From the NCBI RefSeq assembly GCF_000006445.2, contig NC_006048.2:2232001-2296000 (forward strand): a DNA stretch of 64,000 bases, written 5' to 3'. A model generated the notes under the pieces. The model worked only from the letters and a program-made list of their open reading frames with translations, had not been told where the DNA came from and made no database searches. A program made the translations under genes and the position numbers. Shown here piece by piece: positions 48,663-59,625 of this stretch (position 1 is its first letter; each line of letters starts with the position of its first letter). The stretch comes from Debaryomyces hansenii CBS767. Lineage: Eukaryota > Ascomycota > Pichiomycetes > Serinales > Debaryomycetaceae.

Positions 48663-49122
48663 TTAATGATCTTGTTCTATTTGCACTTTTAAAGCTTGAT
48701 TAAGCTCTTCGAAACGATTTTTCGTTTTAACTAACAAGCCTGTCCATTCAAAAACATAAGAAAAAAAAACCACTAAAATCTTCCGATTGAATAAGCTTGG
48801 TTTTAGTTTGGCCATCTATTTCTAATGGAATAAATTCAAAAGAATGTATACCAACAAACATGAAATCAAAAAGTAATTTACCTTTCTATCTAAGAGCACT
48901 TGCACTGTTCTCCAACACTATTGGATATATTGTGTTTTCATTGCCGCCAATTAGTTTCATTTTAATTTCTAACTGAGTTCCTGGTATCGGTGCTGCACCC
49001 GAAGTATAGATTTTAAAGCTAGTGAAAAATGGGTTCCATTCTGAGTACTTCTGAAAATCTAAAATTACGTCTCTAACTTTCTCTGGTTTGGAATTGATTA
49101 AGATTTGTGTATTCAACTGCAT
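48663..49122 (-). pseudogene. Broken SRPBCC (polyketide cyclase/START-like) protein
   Basis: The first 78 codons (from 49122) read MQLNTQILINSKPEKVRDVI with YSEWNPFF and PGTQLEIKMKL, the start of a small SRPBCC protein. A TAG at 48886-48888 interrupts it just after ALR, where a Trp codon is expected. The same frame then continues FDFMFVGIHSFEF and KTKLIQSEDFSG. A T9 homopolymer near 48770 is followed by a frame change, after which the frame reads VFEWTGLLVKTKNRFEELNQ up to a TAA at 48663-48665. Two lesions in an otherwise well-kept 150-residue frame mean recent inactivation, unless the homopolymer step is a sequencing error. The family is common in bacteria and scattered in yeasts. Confidence 0.8.
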
Positions 49123-51307
49123 AATTGATTCTGTAGAATTACAATTGTCTTCTGCTTAATGTTGTTTATATATAAATTGCCTTCTGTTTTAATACTGCTT
49201 AAAATGACACATTCCTCTAACTACATACGCTCTTTGGATCGCGAACGGTCATTGTCATTGGTATCTACGTATTCTGTCAGCCTCATTTGTGACATATGAG
49301 AAGCCGGTAGATTCCGATTTCAAATGTATTCTAATGAACAAATATTTTGTCAATTCCAATTAAATCCTTCACCGTAATCCTGTGAAGCGATACTTATAAG
49401 AACTATGTTATTCAAACTGAAAAGCTTTGCATTTATTTATAGTGCTTTCAAATTTTGCAGCAGTTGCTCGAATCCAGAAAAGATCTCTTTTTTCATACAC
49501 CCAGTTGCATTTTGTTATATACCTCAATGGTTGGGTCATTTTCTATGGAATTTAAATATTTCCACATACTAATAATGCGGAAAGTATTGAAAAATGCAAA
49601 CAAACTTTTAGTGGAGGTTTTCGTAACTAATCAAGTTGGCGTGATTGAATATATGTTAAATTAATGGGCTTCGATTTCTTCCTTACATTGATAACTTGAA
49701 TAATCCAAGACTTTTTGAGCAGAGAGTATATAAATACCTTTGAGCTTATATAATTTAGTTAGTAGAGCAGGAAGAAAATTATTTCTTGATTTTGAGTGTT
49801 ATTCAATCAAAAGACAATTAAAAGACAAAAGTATTATAGTTTGAGAAATATTCACATATGTATCAATATTTGAATAGCCAGAATTTTATTTGATTTTGGA
49901 TGGTAAGGATCGTTTCCTAAATCAATTGCGTGTGTCTTAGTAACACGGTTTATATCCTCGATATATGCCACTTCCATTTTGTGTTCATCCTATTATGAAG
50001 ATTACGTCGTATTTATATCATTCTATGTTCCTTGAGCACGGAGTATCAATCATGATACGAGAATGGGTTTTCCACTTAAATGCCCCACATTTCTGCATTG
50101 TTTTTTCCGAAACTCACGGTATCTTTTTTGTTGAGTTAGTTTTTCCTTAAAATTGAATAAAATATCTTCCTTTGTCTTTAGCAAAATTACTCGCAAGATT
50201 AAAACAATATTTCCGGTAAAGATTCACGAAAGCTGGTATCTATCTCATATGAAATAGAGAATTTGAGCTTAGACCCGCAAAGCTCTTGTAGCTCCATAAT
50301 TATTATGCAGATTATTAAAGCGAGAAAATTTGCGAATAAACGTTACTTATGACAATAAAAATTGTGAACAAGCAGAAGAAGCAGAAGATATTCCTCGAGG
50401 GATAAAACTTCACCTAACAATAAACCTTTTTTTATGAAGTTGTAATTATGAGGGAAATAAAATTGAAGTAAATTCGAAAGGCTGAGACGAGATTACTAAT
50501 CGCTATTTACTTACAATATTTAAAATGAGGTGGGATTGATAATGTGAAAGGTTATTTCAAGCTTGTTTATATTAAATTAACACATATTGGTATAGATTAG
50601 TCAAAATTGTTCAAATCATACCAAGTAGAATGTACGATAACGCTTCTGAACATAAATATCATATTCTTTCAGTTAATCACGATAGGAGTTTATTTATCTT
50701 TAGTAGCTTGATTATAAGCTATCTACTGGACCAAGCGGAAACCAGGGCTTTCTGAATAATTGTTCCGCGTAGAAAGAGTCACTTTGAAAATAACGAGTTT
50801 TACTAAACATTGTCGTGAAAACATAACAAATAATGACCAAGCCAAAATTATTCCACAAGGAACCTAGGATAGGTTTATTTATATACTACGAGACAAATCA
50901 TGGCTCTGACGATGGCGTAATAATGTTTTATTCAAGAGAATTATTATGAGCGTGCAAGTCAGTTCTCACTAAATTATTAAAGGAATCAAGAGAGGTATCG
51001 TTAAGAAACTTTTAGTAGTAGATATAATTGAAATTATTAGAAGAGCTATTGAATCTGTTTACAGAACATAGTAATGTTCGAAAATCAGATATAGTTGTGA
51101 AACATGAATACATTTGAAGCATAAATAAACTCCTGACGTACTCGACAAGCTCATCTCAGCTAGGAATACCGCCGGTCGCACATTAATATATTGCTCAGCG
51201 CTGAAAACTTTTATTGCTTGATATTGCAATAGAAAACGATTTAAGACAATAAATCCCAACATGGGACTTATTTCAAATAACCATGAAGACATTTTAATTG
51301 ATACAAA
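49123..51307. other. Gene-free 2.2-kb region
   Basis: This is an AT-rich stretch between two pseudogenes. Frames of 60-70 codons (49455-49664 and 49965-50150 forward) are unremarkable. I see no retroelement, tRNA or repeat here. Confidence 0.4.
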
Positions 51308-52934
51308 ATGCACGAAGATAAAATGAAATTCATTAGAGGAAGCTTTCTCGGAAGAGTTGTTTACCATATTACAAGACATAAATACCTTGGCTACAAGGAG
51401 GAGGATTTGTCTTATTTATTACCAAGTAGATATTATGATTATTACAGCCATAATTTAAATGGTAATTTTATAGGACGAAGAGATGAAGATTTAAAAGAGG
51501 TACAGGAAATTGAGAAGAGATATCCGGCTTTATGCAACCCAATTTTAGTTGATTGGGATGGTCCAGAAGATTTAGAAAATCCAAATAATTGGCCCTTTTA
51601 TCAGAAGGTTATATTTGGTTTTCAAATATCCTTTAATACATTTTCAGTTTATGTGTGTTCAGCAATTTATGCTCCTGCGATCACCGAAGTTGGTCAGTAT
51701 TTTGGAGTTAGCCAATATATCGCCACTTTACCTCTAACAACGTTTGTTATTGGTTACGGCATTGGCCCCTTTTTATTTTCTCCTATGTCGGAAAATAGTA
51801 GGTTCAGAAGAAATAATATTTATATTACCACCATGTTTATCTATACAATTCTTCAGATTCCGACAGCATTAAGTCCAAATATATCCTGTTTATGTATTTT
51901 AAGATTTTTTGGTGGCCTATTTGCCTCACCGTTCTTAGCTACTGGTGGTGCATCTATAGCCGATGTGGTAAGTTTACCTAACATACCTATTGGAATTGCA
52001 TTTTGGGGAATTGCTACATTTTTAGGTCCCGCCCTTGGGCCGGTGATAGGTTCTGTGCTTACTGGAGATGGATATTCTGGTATATTTTGATTTCCTGTTC
52101 CTTTTCTTTATTATTGCTGATACCTTTTTTACCAGAAACCCACCATAAGACTATATTGAGAAGAAAGGCAGAACGACTTAGGATAAGAAGTGGAAATCAA
52201 AATATTAGAAGCGAATTAGACAATATAAGACGAAATTATTATCAGGTAGCGGGTGATATACTATGGCGTCCATTTGCTATTATATTTGCAGAACCAATTT
52301 TACTAGTCCTTAATTTGTATCTTTTATTGGTATATTCTATGATGTACTTATGGTTTGTTGCATTTCCAATTGTTTTCATAGAGACTTATGGATTCACGCT
52401 TATTGAGATGGGCGTATGTAGCACTGCATTTTTGATAGGTGTTATGATAGCTGCAGTAAGCTATATTCCTTTTGTTTACCACAAATACTCTAAAAAATTG
52501 GGAACAGATATAATAGTTGAACCAGAAACGTTTTTACTTGGAGCTATTTTCGGAAGCATTATGCTACCAATGGGTGCCTTCATTTTTGCATGGACTTCCA
52601 GTGCAAATATTCATTGGATTTTTCCTCTTGCAGGCTCAGAAATTTTTGCCCTAGGTGCATATATGATTTTCCAGGCATTTATTAACTATTTGAGTATTTC
52701 CTTTTGGGGATACTTAGCTTCTGTTTTTGCCGGAAACGGGCTTCTCCATTATTTGGTTTGCCGTTATTTAATCAGCTTTCACTACCGAAATTCCCTGTTG
52801 CATGGGGTGCAACAATCATAGGTCTTATAAGTCTAGTTACTGTTTTGATCCCAGTTTGGATTTACAAACTGGGGTATAAAGTACGAACTCCTTCTAAGTA
52901 TGCGGGCAATGCTTTATACGACATCTACCGTTAG
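51308..52934 (+). pseudogene. Broken MFS multidrug transporter, Mdr1/Flr1 (DHA1) type
   Basis: The first frame (51308-52090) has the Mdr1/Flr1 opening, DWDGPEDLENPNNWPFYQKV, and helices 1-6 up to GPALGPVIGSVLTG. The coding then moves at about 52060-52070 to another frame with WRWIFWYILISC and FLPETHHKTILRRKAERL. It moves again at about 52738 to a third frame with PLFGLPLFNQLSLPKFPVAW and the end. At both breaks a few codons expected in the family are absent, which points to small deletions and not simple base-calling errors. All remaining parts are well conserved, so loss is fairly recent. The intact protein would have been a 12-helix plasma-membrane drug:H+ antiporter. Confidence 0.88.
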
Positions 52935-53732
52935 AGCCTTATTTTACCAAAGAATACTTAGTTCATATCGAAGTCAATTATTTACTTCAATGATTAACGA
53001 ATGGGACTTGAACGTGTATTTTCCACTTTAGAGCTATGTTCACGTCTTCATAAACAAACATTACAATACTGGGCCACTTTAGGAATGGTAGTCTTATTTG
53101 TTAAAATAACTTTTCTTGATCGTCCTCTCGGCACTATGTATGAAGTTCTTTGTTGAGTTATAGTTTACTCATTTTTGATTTTGCATTTATCTAATTCATT
53201 CATCTAGTAATTTAATTAAATAAATATAAATTGTAGTATATGGCTCATTGAGCCTCCGGTTATTCGATTAATTAAATATCTTGTTTGAAGGAAACGAGGG
53301 GAAACCAAATTTGCCAACTGTATAGTGCCCTAAATATTATTTGTCTAAATAATGTAATAAATTATCTTCTATTTCATTACAGGTTCTTCTTCCATATAAT
53401 AGGGAGATGTTACATGGCATTATATGATGACAATCCATAATTGTGTTCATTGCTCATCGCTTACTCATTGATTTAGGGTTATCTTCCTTTTGATATTTTC
53501 GCATACAACACTACATTCTTCAGGTTATACAGTGAAGTATTTCTTAAACTATTTCGTCAATCTTTCTATATAGTAAGACTGCTCACTATTCTATAACACT
53601 AAAATGTTTTTATGAGACAGCTACATGTCATTGAGCCAAAAATTGCAATTGGAGACTTCGAGAGTTTCGATGTACAAGGCGGCATAACGTTTAAATCCTC
53701 AACTTTTCAAAGTCAACACTAACGACATAAAC
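52935..53732. other. Intergenic between two pseudogenes
   Basis: An 800-bp AT-rich gap with nothing recognised in it. Confidence 0.35.
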
Positions 53733-54280
53733 ATGTATCTCAAAGAAGAGATCAATGAAACTGTTGAGTTAATTGTTAAAGTATTTTACCCTGCCAAAGC
53801 AAAGAGAGATCATAATAAGTACGTGGTAAAAAAGCAAGACATCTTTGAAAATTGTCGAAAGGCATATTTATGTGAGAAGCGTGCATACGAAAGGTTTATA
53901 CCTAATTCAGGTTTAACAACGTTTATATTGCACAAGAATCTGAATATGGGAGATTCTTTATAGGAAATCATTATTACGCATTGGGTCCATTTATCATATT
54001 GAAGTATTTGGCTCAAAATGAAACCACTCTACTACGTGATACAGAAACCTATGAGAAAGCTAAAGAGCAATTGGATATAATCCGCCTTTATAACATAATA
54101 CATGGAGATATAAGCCCAAGGAATATTTTATACTCTCATGGGAAGCTATAATTTATTGCTTTTGAATACTCAGAGTACACAGAAGAGAAATTAGGTTCCA
54201 ACCCAGTGAGTGCTAACCCCGGTAGGATCACGAGTGAGTGCAGTATATTTGGTCAGCCAACTCCAAAGGAATATGAATAA
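53733..54280 (+). pseudogene. Broken protein kinase-like gene
   Basis: The first frame (53733-53963) reads like a kinase N-lobe (ELIVKVFYPAKA, then CEKRAYERF). After a frame change at about 53945 a second frame gives YYALGPFIILKYL and YNIIHGDISPRNILYSHGKL, a catalytic-loop signature with His-Gly-Asp and the downstream Asn. A TAA at about 54149-54151 interrupts it. The DFG position reads AFE, and the frame ends at 54278-54280. It resembles the short, atypical HGD-x3-N kinases that are common as small families in fungal subtelomeres. It is clearly inactive. It may be related in kind to the kinase modules at 57-62 kb but is not a close copy. Confidence 0.72.
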
Positions 54281-55176
54281 AAAAATGAACAAAGTAAGTG
54301 TTGATAACTATATTGATATTGATATGAAGTCAGTCGTAAGCATAATTGACTTTGAAGACCGCGAGAGAAGAGATATCCTGTAGCTGTGTTTCTTTTTTGC
54401 TGCAACTTGCCATATGCGAATGCGAGCACCAAATAATTTAAGTAGGGAAAAATACATCACGTTTCATTAGACCAAGAGAACCGATATCGCGATATATGCT
54501 TCCATGTATGCTATCCTTGTACAGACACTGTGACTATAATCTGTCATTGGGACATGTAACAAACCCAGACTTTACCAATTGTTAATTCAAGAAACTTATA
54601 TTATTTGCACTAAAACAAATATCAGATATAGTATTCCTTTTCTCATCATCCTCTAAAGAGATTCATGCAATAGGTAGTTGTCTCTAGTCTTAAGAGAAAA
54701 CTATATGTTATAATTGAAAATCGATAAGTCTACTAGTTCAGATAGCTTACTGAGAAGCTGATATTTGACGAACTTGGCCTTCTCTTTAGAGGATTTGCTT
54801 TAAAAAGTCATGAGCTCCTTTTTTAACTTTGATTTTGATACTCAGCTATATCATATATTAAATAAACGTATTAACACTCATATAAACTACAAGTTGGACT
54901 TTACTTTGAGAATTATATTCAATGATATAGCAATAAAACTATTTAACAGAAATAGTTGCTAAATTTACGTCTTTATCATTTTTATGTTCTATTCTTGCGA
55001 ATTCAGTATAAATATTCTGTTTATCTTCAGCATCATCCTCATTACGCAATTTCGACGTATTAAAACTAATAGAAACCTAACTCATGAACAAAACACCGCT
55101 TATGTTTTCCATTCCGTCAATTACTGATTTAATCAAAACTCGAAATATCAACATATGTATTAACATAAATACTTCT
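54281..55176. other. Intergenic, 900 bp
   Basis: An AT-rich stretch downstream of the phosphatase gene. No gene, relic or RNA is recognised. Confidence 0.35.
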
Positions 55177-56448
55177 TCAGTATAAATAAATAAAAATAAA
55201 ACTAAACGATAAAACCATACCTACAACATATTCATTGTGGCTGCGACTCAAGGGAGCAGTAGAAGTTCGGGACGAATTTACTCTGTCTCGAACATTACAC
55301 CAGGTATTCTTGATCTTGATTAATACACCTTTATCACTGGTACCAATAGCCGAACAGTTAATTCCTGGGAGAATTTTATGTCCACTCCAGTAACCACGAA
55401 TTGGCTTATTGAAGTATTGGTTTACTGTATCAACGTATCTATTTGTATAACCTGACTTTTCCGCAAGAACTTTGAAGACATTAGCATTTCCATTATTATT
55501 TGTATCATTTCTTCCCAAGTTACATAAATCCCAATTATTTTCAACTGTCGATAATTCCGAGTAATGGGTGTAGTATGTATTATCACTAGTATTGAGGTGC
55601 GATTTGTCAATAACCCCTCCTAATAATAATGCCCAGACTTTATTTGCTTCACTGTAGGATTCATTTTCATCAAAAGTTATAAGCATTAGTGTCTTAGATA
55701 TAAAGTATTCATTATCAAACAATGGCTCCACGAATTTTCTGCACCAGCGACCTGCCGTTTCTATATTTGAATCATGGCCATCGTTCATCATATTGGGTGC
55801 AATAAACATCCAACTTGGCAATTCGTGTCGACCTAAATCGTTATGAAATTCTGTAAAGTTCTTGATTTTTGATAGTCTTGATGAATTATTCGTAATCGAG
55901 TCGAATGATATCAAAGGATTATGTTTTCTAACGTAACCCTTAGCAGAATTATCGTGGCTTGAAAAAGTGAGACCTTGAAATCCAGAATAAGGAAGATCTT
56001 CTTGATATTCACCCCATGTAATATTTTCAGTCTCTAACAAATCAACTACAGTGGATATATTACTAGGAATTGTTATAAAGGAATCTTTATCCAAGCCAAA
56101 AGTATCACCACTTACCGACGCAATGTAGTTTGGTTCTGACGGATGGGTCAATGCCCAATAATTGGTTAACGTAATCCCTCGTTCGGCCAACCAACGCAAA
56201 TCTGCGTCAGCAGAAGCTGTCTTCTCATTGGTATTTTCTAGCCATATGACGACAAATCTGTCAAACAATTTACCTGCAATTGATGAAGAATTATCGCGAA
56301 TTGTCGCATCTGTTTCTATGGTCTCTAAGCTCGGTTCAGTAATTCTCACACAACGACATGAGACAAGGACAAAAAGAAAAAAAACCATAAAATTACTAAC
56401 TGAAAACGAATTAAGTCTCATCTTTAGGTTTCGTTGAACATGTTCCAT
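55177..56448 (-). CDS. Acid phosphatase of the phosphoesterase superfamily, probably GPI-anchored
   Basis: A 423-aa protein. A signal peptide lies near the N-terminus (hydrophobic MVFFLFVLVSCRC; translation may begin at Met1 or Met10). The core starts FDRFVVIWLENTNEKTA, the phosphoesterase opening, followed by LTHPSEPNYIASVSGD (His102, Asn107), WMFIAPNMMNDGHDSN and LMLITFDENESY. These are the metal/phosphate-binding blocks of fungal acid phosphatases in the phospholipase C-like phosphoesterase family. The C-terminus has a Ser/Arg-rich spacer and a hydrophobic end (YVVGMVLSFSFIFIYLY) of the GPI-signal type. It probably releases phosphate at the cell wall or plasma membrane. It is divergent from, and overlaps by 15 bp, a small doubtful ORF. 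Confidence 0.87.
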   Translation of the reverse strand: MEHVQRNLKMRLNSFSVSNFMVFFLFVLVSCRCVRITEPSLETIETDATIRDNSSSIAGKLFDRFVVIWLENTNEKTASADADLRWLAERGITLTNYWALTHPSEPNYIASVSGDTFGLDKDSFITIPSNISTVVDLLETENITWGEYQEDLPYSGFQGLTFSSHDNSAKGYVRKHNPLISFDSITNNSSRLSKIKNFTEFHNDLGRHELPSWMFIAPNMMNDGHDSNIETAGRWCRKFVEPLFDNEYFISKTLMLITFDENESYSEANKVWALLLGGVIDKSHLNTSDNTYYTHYSELSTVENNWDLCNLGRNDTNNNGNANVFKVLAEKSGYTNRYVDTVNQYFNKPIRGYWSGHKILPGINCSAIGTSDKGVLIKIKNTWCNVRDRVNSSRTSTAPLSRSHNEYVVGMVLSFSFIFIYLY

Positions 56449-56862
56449 CTTCTAAACATTAACTGTTTAATATATGTTTTTAGATATTTGCTGTCATCTT
56501 TTTCAATGATTTTCTTATGTAAGCCATTAAGTACTTTAAATTTATCTAGAATTGTGCTTTTTGGCGTGCGTGACACTTTTCTGTGGACAAGCAAACTCAA
56601 CAAGATTTCGTATCAGCCACGCACGAACGTACTTGTTTTAAAAGCAGAACTAGATATAGAAATAACAGAATATCTTTTGAAATCTTTTACAGCTTCTTCT
56701 TTTTTAGGTCCTATTATTGAAACTGCTGGTGTATTAGCATTATCAGAAATAGATGATATTAATTCATGGGCTACTAAAAGTAAAAGATGCACTGATGCTG
56801 AATCTCAGTGTGATTTTATGACTTATGATGATAATAATGAAGTCGCTTGGCCTAAAGCTTAA
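56434..56862 (+). CDS. Hypothetical 142-aa ORF, doubtful start
   Basis: The frame overlaps the start of the divergent phosphatase gene. Residues 1-35 are hydrophobic and fall in its promoter, so a start at a later Met (about residue 25) is as likely. The C-terminal 90 residues look protein-like: TNVLVLKAELDIEITEYLLK, SSFLGPIIETAGVLALSEID, SWATKSKRCTDAESQC. I recognise no family. It could be a fragment of a longer lost gene or a small real gene. Confidence 0.35.
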   Translation: MNMFHLLNINCLIYVFRYLLSSFSMIFLCKPLSTLNLSRIVLFGVRDTFLWTSKLNKISYQPRTNVLVLKAELDIEITEYLLKSFTASSFLGPIIETAGVLALSEIDDINSWATKSKRCTDAESQCDFMTYDDNNEVAWPKA

Positions 56863-57263
56863 ATGGAAGAATCAAAAGTATATGAGAAGCATGTTTGACT
56901 AGTCTAGTAGCTTAGCTTGAACATCCTTGTGTGCGTTTTTTCAGCTATGGCTATCCATTCCGGGTGACGAGGTTGCTCACGTTATGATGAAATAGAAGTA
57001 TTACTTCGTTTTTTTGACATACACAATTTATTAAGTAGTAAATATTCAATTGTATCATGGTGAATCACGATGACATTGAATTTCTATCATAAACATATAT
57101 AGACTTTCTGCAAAGTTCCTCCACTCCAATATTTATAGTTGTGAAGTTATGACATAATTTTAATCGATATCTTAAGTTTAATAAGTCATACCACTGTAAA
57201 ACACAAGAATCCATGTACACATCCTTCAAAAACTACTCCTGAACCGCTCCGAAGTCATTTGTA
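56863..57263. other. Intergenic, 400 bp
   Basis: It lies at the 3' side of the first nuclease-kinase gene. Nothing is recognised. Confidence 0.35.
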
Positions 57264-59189
57264 TCAAGTTTCATCATATTTCGAATTGAAATCAACCTTA
57301 GTAGACCCTGGGGTGTCATCAGACTCTAAAACCAGTTCGTCAAAGACTATTTCGTCACTGGAATTTGCATGATCATTCCATCCACTTTCATTATTTTCGT
57401 TTTTAGCCAAGACAACATCACGGATTTTATCCTCCCCAGAAATGCCATAACCAATAATTGGGACAAGCTCATCAAGGGCTTCAAAGTCTCTTTTTTTCTG
57501 CTCTTCACTACTTGGGTAAGAAGATAACCCAAAATCTATCAAAGTGACCTTTCCCGATATTGAAACATGCATATTGTCGAGCCTTATATCATTATGCGAA
57601 ATTCCCAACAGATGAATTTCCGCGAGTCTCTCCTTAACTACTTTATGCACCCTAAATTTATCCCATTCAGTAGATGGTATTTCTTCTCCCAAATTTTCAA
57701 ATATATGCATCGGCTGGCTTGGAATACCATTCCAGTATCCAGAAATTATAAGCTTTGCGAAGTTAGCGGCAAAAGACGAATTCGCAAGAATCTCATTGAT
57801 TTCAAGCTCATTGACGTACATGTCGTAGTAACTATCTTTATCTGGAAAATTTTCTTGAGCCTGTTCAGGATAGTTGTACCATTTAACAAAGACTGTGGAC
57901 GGAAGCAACAATCCCAAATTAGGAAAAGATGCAGCAGAATTATATATTATGCGACAAAATGTGTTACCTCGAATGGCATCAAAGTCAACTTCATAGCTTT
58001 CTTCTATTGTTATCAATCTTTCTCGAAGTTGACTTCCAGAAATCTTACTACGTTTCCGTTTACAACTTGGTGTGGGTTCTTCCACAAGTCGAGGAAGCAC
58101 ATTCGCTAATGGATCTGGTCCTTTGGTCTTCTGACTTATTTCAATTAGTCCTGCTAATTTCTCTTTTGTACTGAGCGCCTCTGTATTATCCTTATAGAAA
58201 AAGCCTGCTATCGCTGACCTTAGAGTTATGCCATGTTCCACAGTCTCGGGATTATTAATAACATAGTAGTCTATGATCATTTGTCCATCATCCATAATCT
58301 CATATTTGAAAAACCCCGAAAATGACTGATGATCTGAGATAAACACTCTGTCTGTCCCACAGAGAAAGGCTTGATAAAGATATTTTCTTAAAACTAATGC
58401 GCATAAAACTCTAGGCGACCATTCTCGATCTTCAAATAAGTGCTGGTTTTCATGCAGTCTCAATTGTTTCAAGCCCAAACGCTTTTCTACGAAACCCGTT
58501 ATAGCTAATTTCAATTCTTGAAGTCCTTTAGTTAAAAAATAGTTTTCTGTCTTATAATCTCCTATCGCAAAGCAAATATCTGGATTTTGACGAGCTAATG
58601 TCTCATCCCAAGACACATGGACAATATCAGGCTTAAAGTTTGGGTTTGTCGACAACGGGGGTATGATTGAAGCGTGACCAAAATGGTGGTATTCATCCAA
58701 GATGTCACGATAAAAACGCTTGATTGAACTAGCTATTTCTTCATCAAAATATATCTGAATATCATCTTCCACATGTCTGGCATCTCCCAAAGGATAACCA
58801 TAGTCTTCTGCTATGATCCGACGACCGAAGTTAGTTTTTTTAATAACCTTATCAAGAGGAGCCAAATATGTAATTTTGAACTCATCACTACTAATCTCTC
58901 TAAATTCTGCCGTCATCATCGCTTTCGTAACATAATTCAGTGCCAGCATCACAGTCGTGGATCCAGTAGAAACTGAAGCATTATGTTTGGATATTATATG
59001 TTCCAACGTGGGTAATTTTTGATTATGTGAGATATTTCTTATTTTCAAAAGGTGAGTGTCTAAAAAAACTCTTATGTTTTGTTCATTGTCATCTTGAACC
59101 CTAGCATATAATGATGGATTAATCCTAATGCATTTATTTGCGGGGTCATCATACGTAATATTGTTACTATCTTCGCCCGAAAAGTACAT
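57264..59189 (-). CDS. PD-(D/E)XK nuclease-like plus protein kinase-like fusion, copy A
   Basis: A 641-aa protein without signal or membrane segments. Residues about 130-290 look like a restriction-endonuclease fold: conserved Glu141 in a helix, Pro187-Asp188 in KPDIVHV, and Gly-Asp211-Tyr-Lys213 in FAIGDYKTENY, the PD...DxK pattern. EWSPRVLCALVLRKYLYQAF and RVFISDHQSFSGFFKYE follow. Residues about 430-570 are a kinase module with Lys436 (FVKWY), Glu461, the HND catalytic loop at 532-534 with Asn539 (SHNDIRLDN) and Asp552-Phe-Gly. A basic spacer (CKRKRSK) lies between. All catalytic positions are present, so both activities are possible. Nuclease-kinase fusions are known in Crinkler-type effector proteins and related fungal families. 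The role here is unknown. A close paralogue follows upstream. Confidence 0.8.
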   Translation of the reverse strand: MYFSGEDSNNITYDDPANKCIRINPSLYARVQDDNEQNIRVFLDTHLLKIRNISHNQKLPTLEHIISKHNASVSTGSTTVMLALNYVTKAMMTAEFREISSDEFKITYLAPLDKVIKKTNFGRRIIAEDYGYPLGDARHVEDDIQIYFDEEIASSIKRFYRDILDEYHHFGHASIIPPLSTNPNFKPDIVHVSWDETLARQNPDICFAIGDYKTENYFLTKGLQELKLAITGFVEKRLGLKQLRLHENQHLFEDREWSPRVLCALVLRKYLYQAFLCGTDRVFISDHQSFSGFFKYEIMDDGQMIIDYYVINNPETVEHGITLRSAIAGFFYKDNTEALSTKEKLAGLIEISQKTKGPDPLANVLPRLVEEPTPSCKRKRSKISGSQLRERLITIEESYEVDFDAIRGNTFCRIIYNSAASFPNLGLLLPSTVFVKWYNYPEQAQENFPDKDSYYDMYVNELEINEILANSSFAANFAKLIISGYWNGIPSQPMHIFENLGEEIPSTEWDKFRVHKVVKERLAEIHLLGISHNDIRLDNMHVSISGKVTLIDFGLSSYPSSEEQKKRDFEALDELVPIIGYGISGEDKIRDVVLAKNENNESGWNDHANSSDEIVFDELVLESDDTPGSTKVDFNSKYDET

Positions 59190-59625
59190 TCATGACATGA
59201 TAATATGTGAAGTATTGAGTTGCTGTGGTTGTAATTTCATCCCTTATTTATTGATCTGGGGTTACCCCAAGTTTGATTATATAATAAACCGTCTTGAACG
59301 AATTGGTAAGTGTTACAAAAGACAAACGGCTTATGAGCTGCATACGTACTGCATGTGACTTTTCGCCTGCACTTGGAGATTTCCCATAGTTAAGGTGGTA
59401 TAGTGCAATGTCGTAGTGCAAATGTCGCAATGTTTGCTAAATTAGTAACTAAGACAAATTGTTGTCCTCGTGTGCAATGTAGGATTGCAGGTGACAAAAA
59501 TGATGTAAAAACTGACAACCCGCACCGCGCACTTTACAACAATTTGTCGAACCTTTGGTCCAATAATACCTGGCAAATATCAAGATTCAAATGAATAAGA
59601 TAAAAAAATAGCTTGTGGGTATGCA
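59190..59625. other. Spacer between the tandem fusion genes
   Basis: A 436-bp spacer. At 59237-59268, just upstream of copy A, TTCATCCCTTA...TTGAT...GGGTTACCC matches 61593-61623 before copy B, so the 5' leader or promoter was duplicated with the genes. No other feature is seen. Confidence 0.5.
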
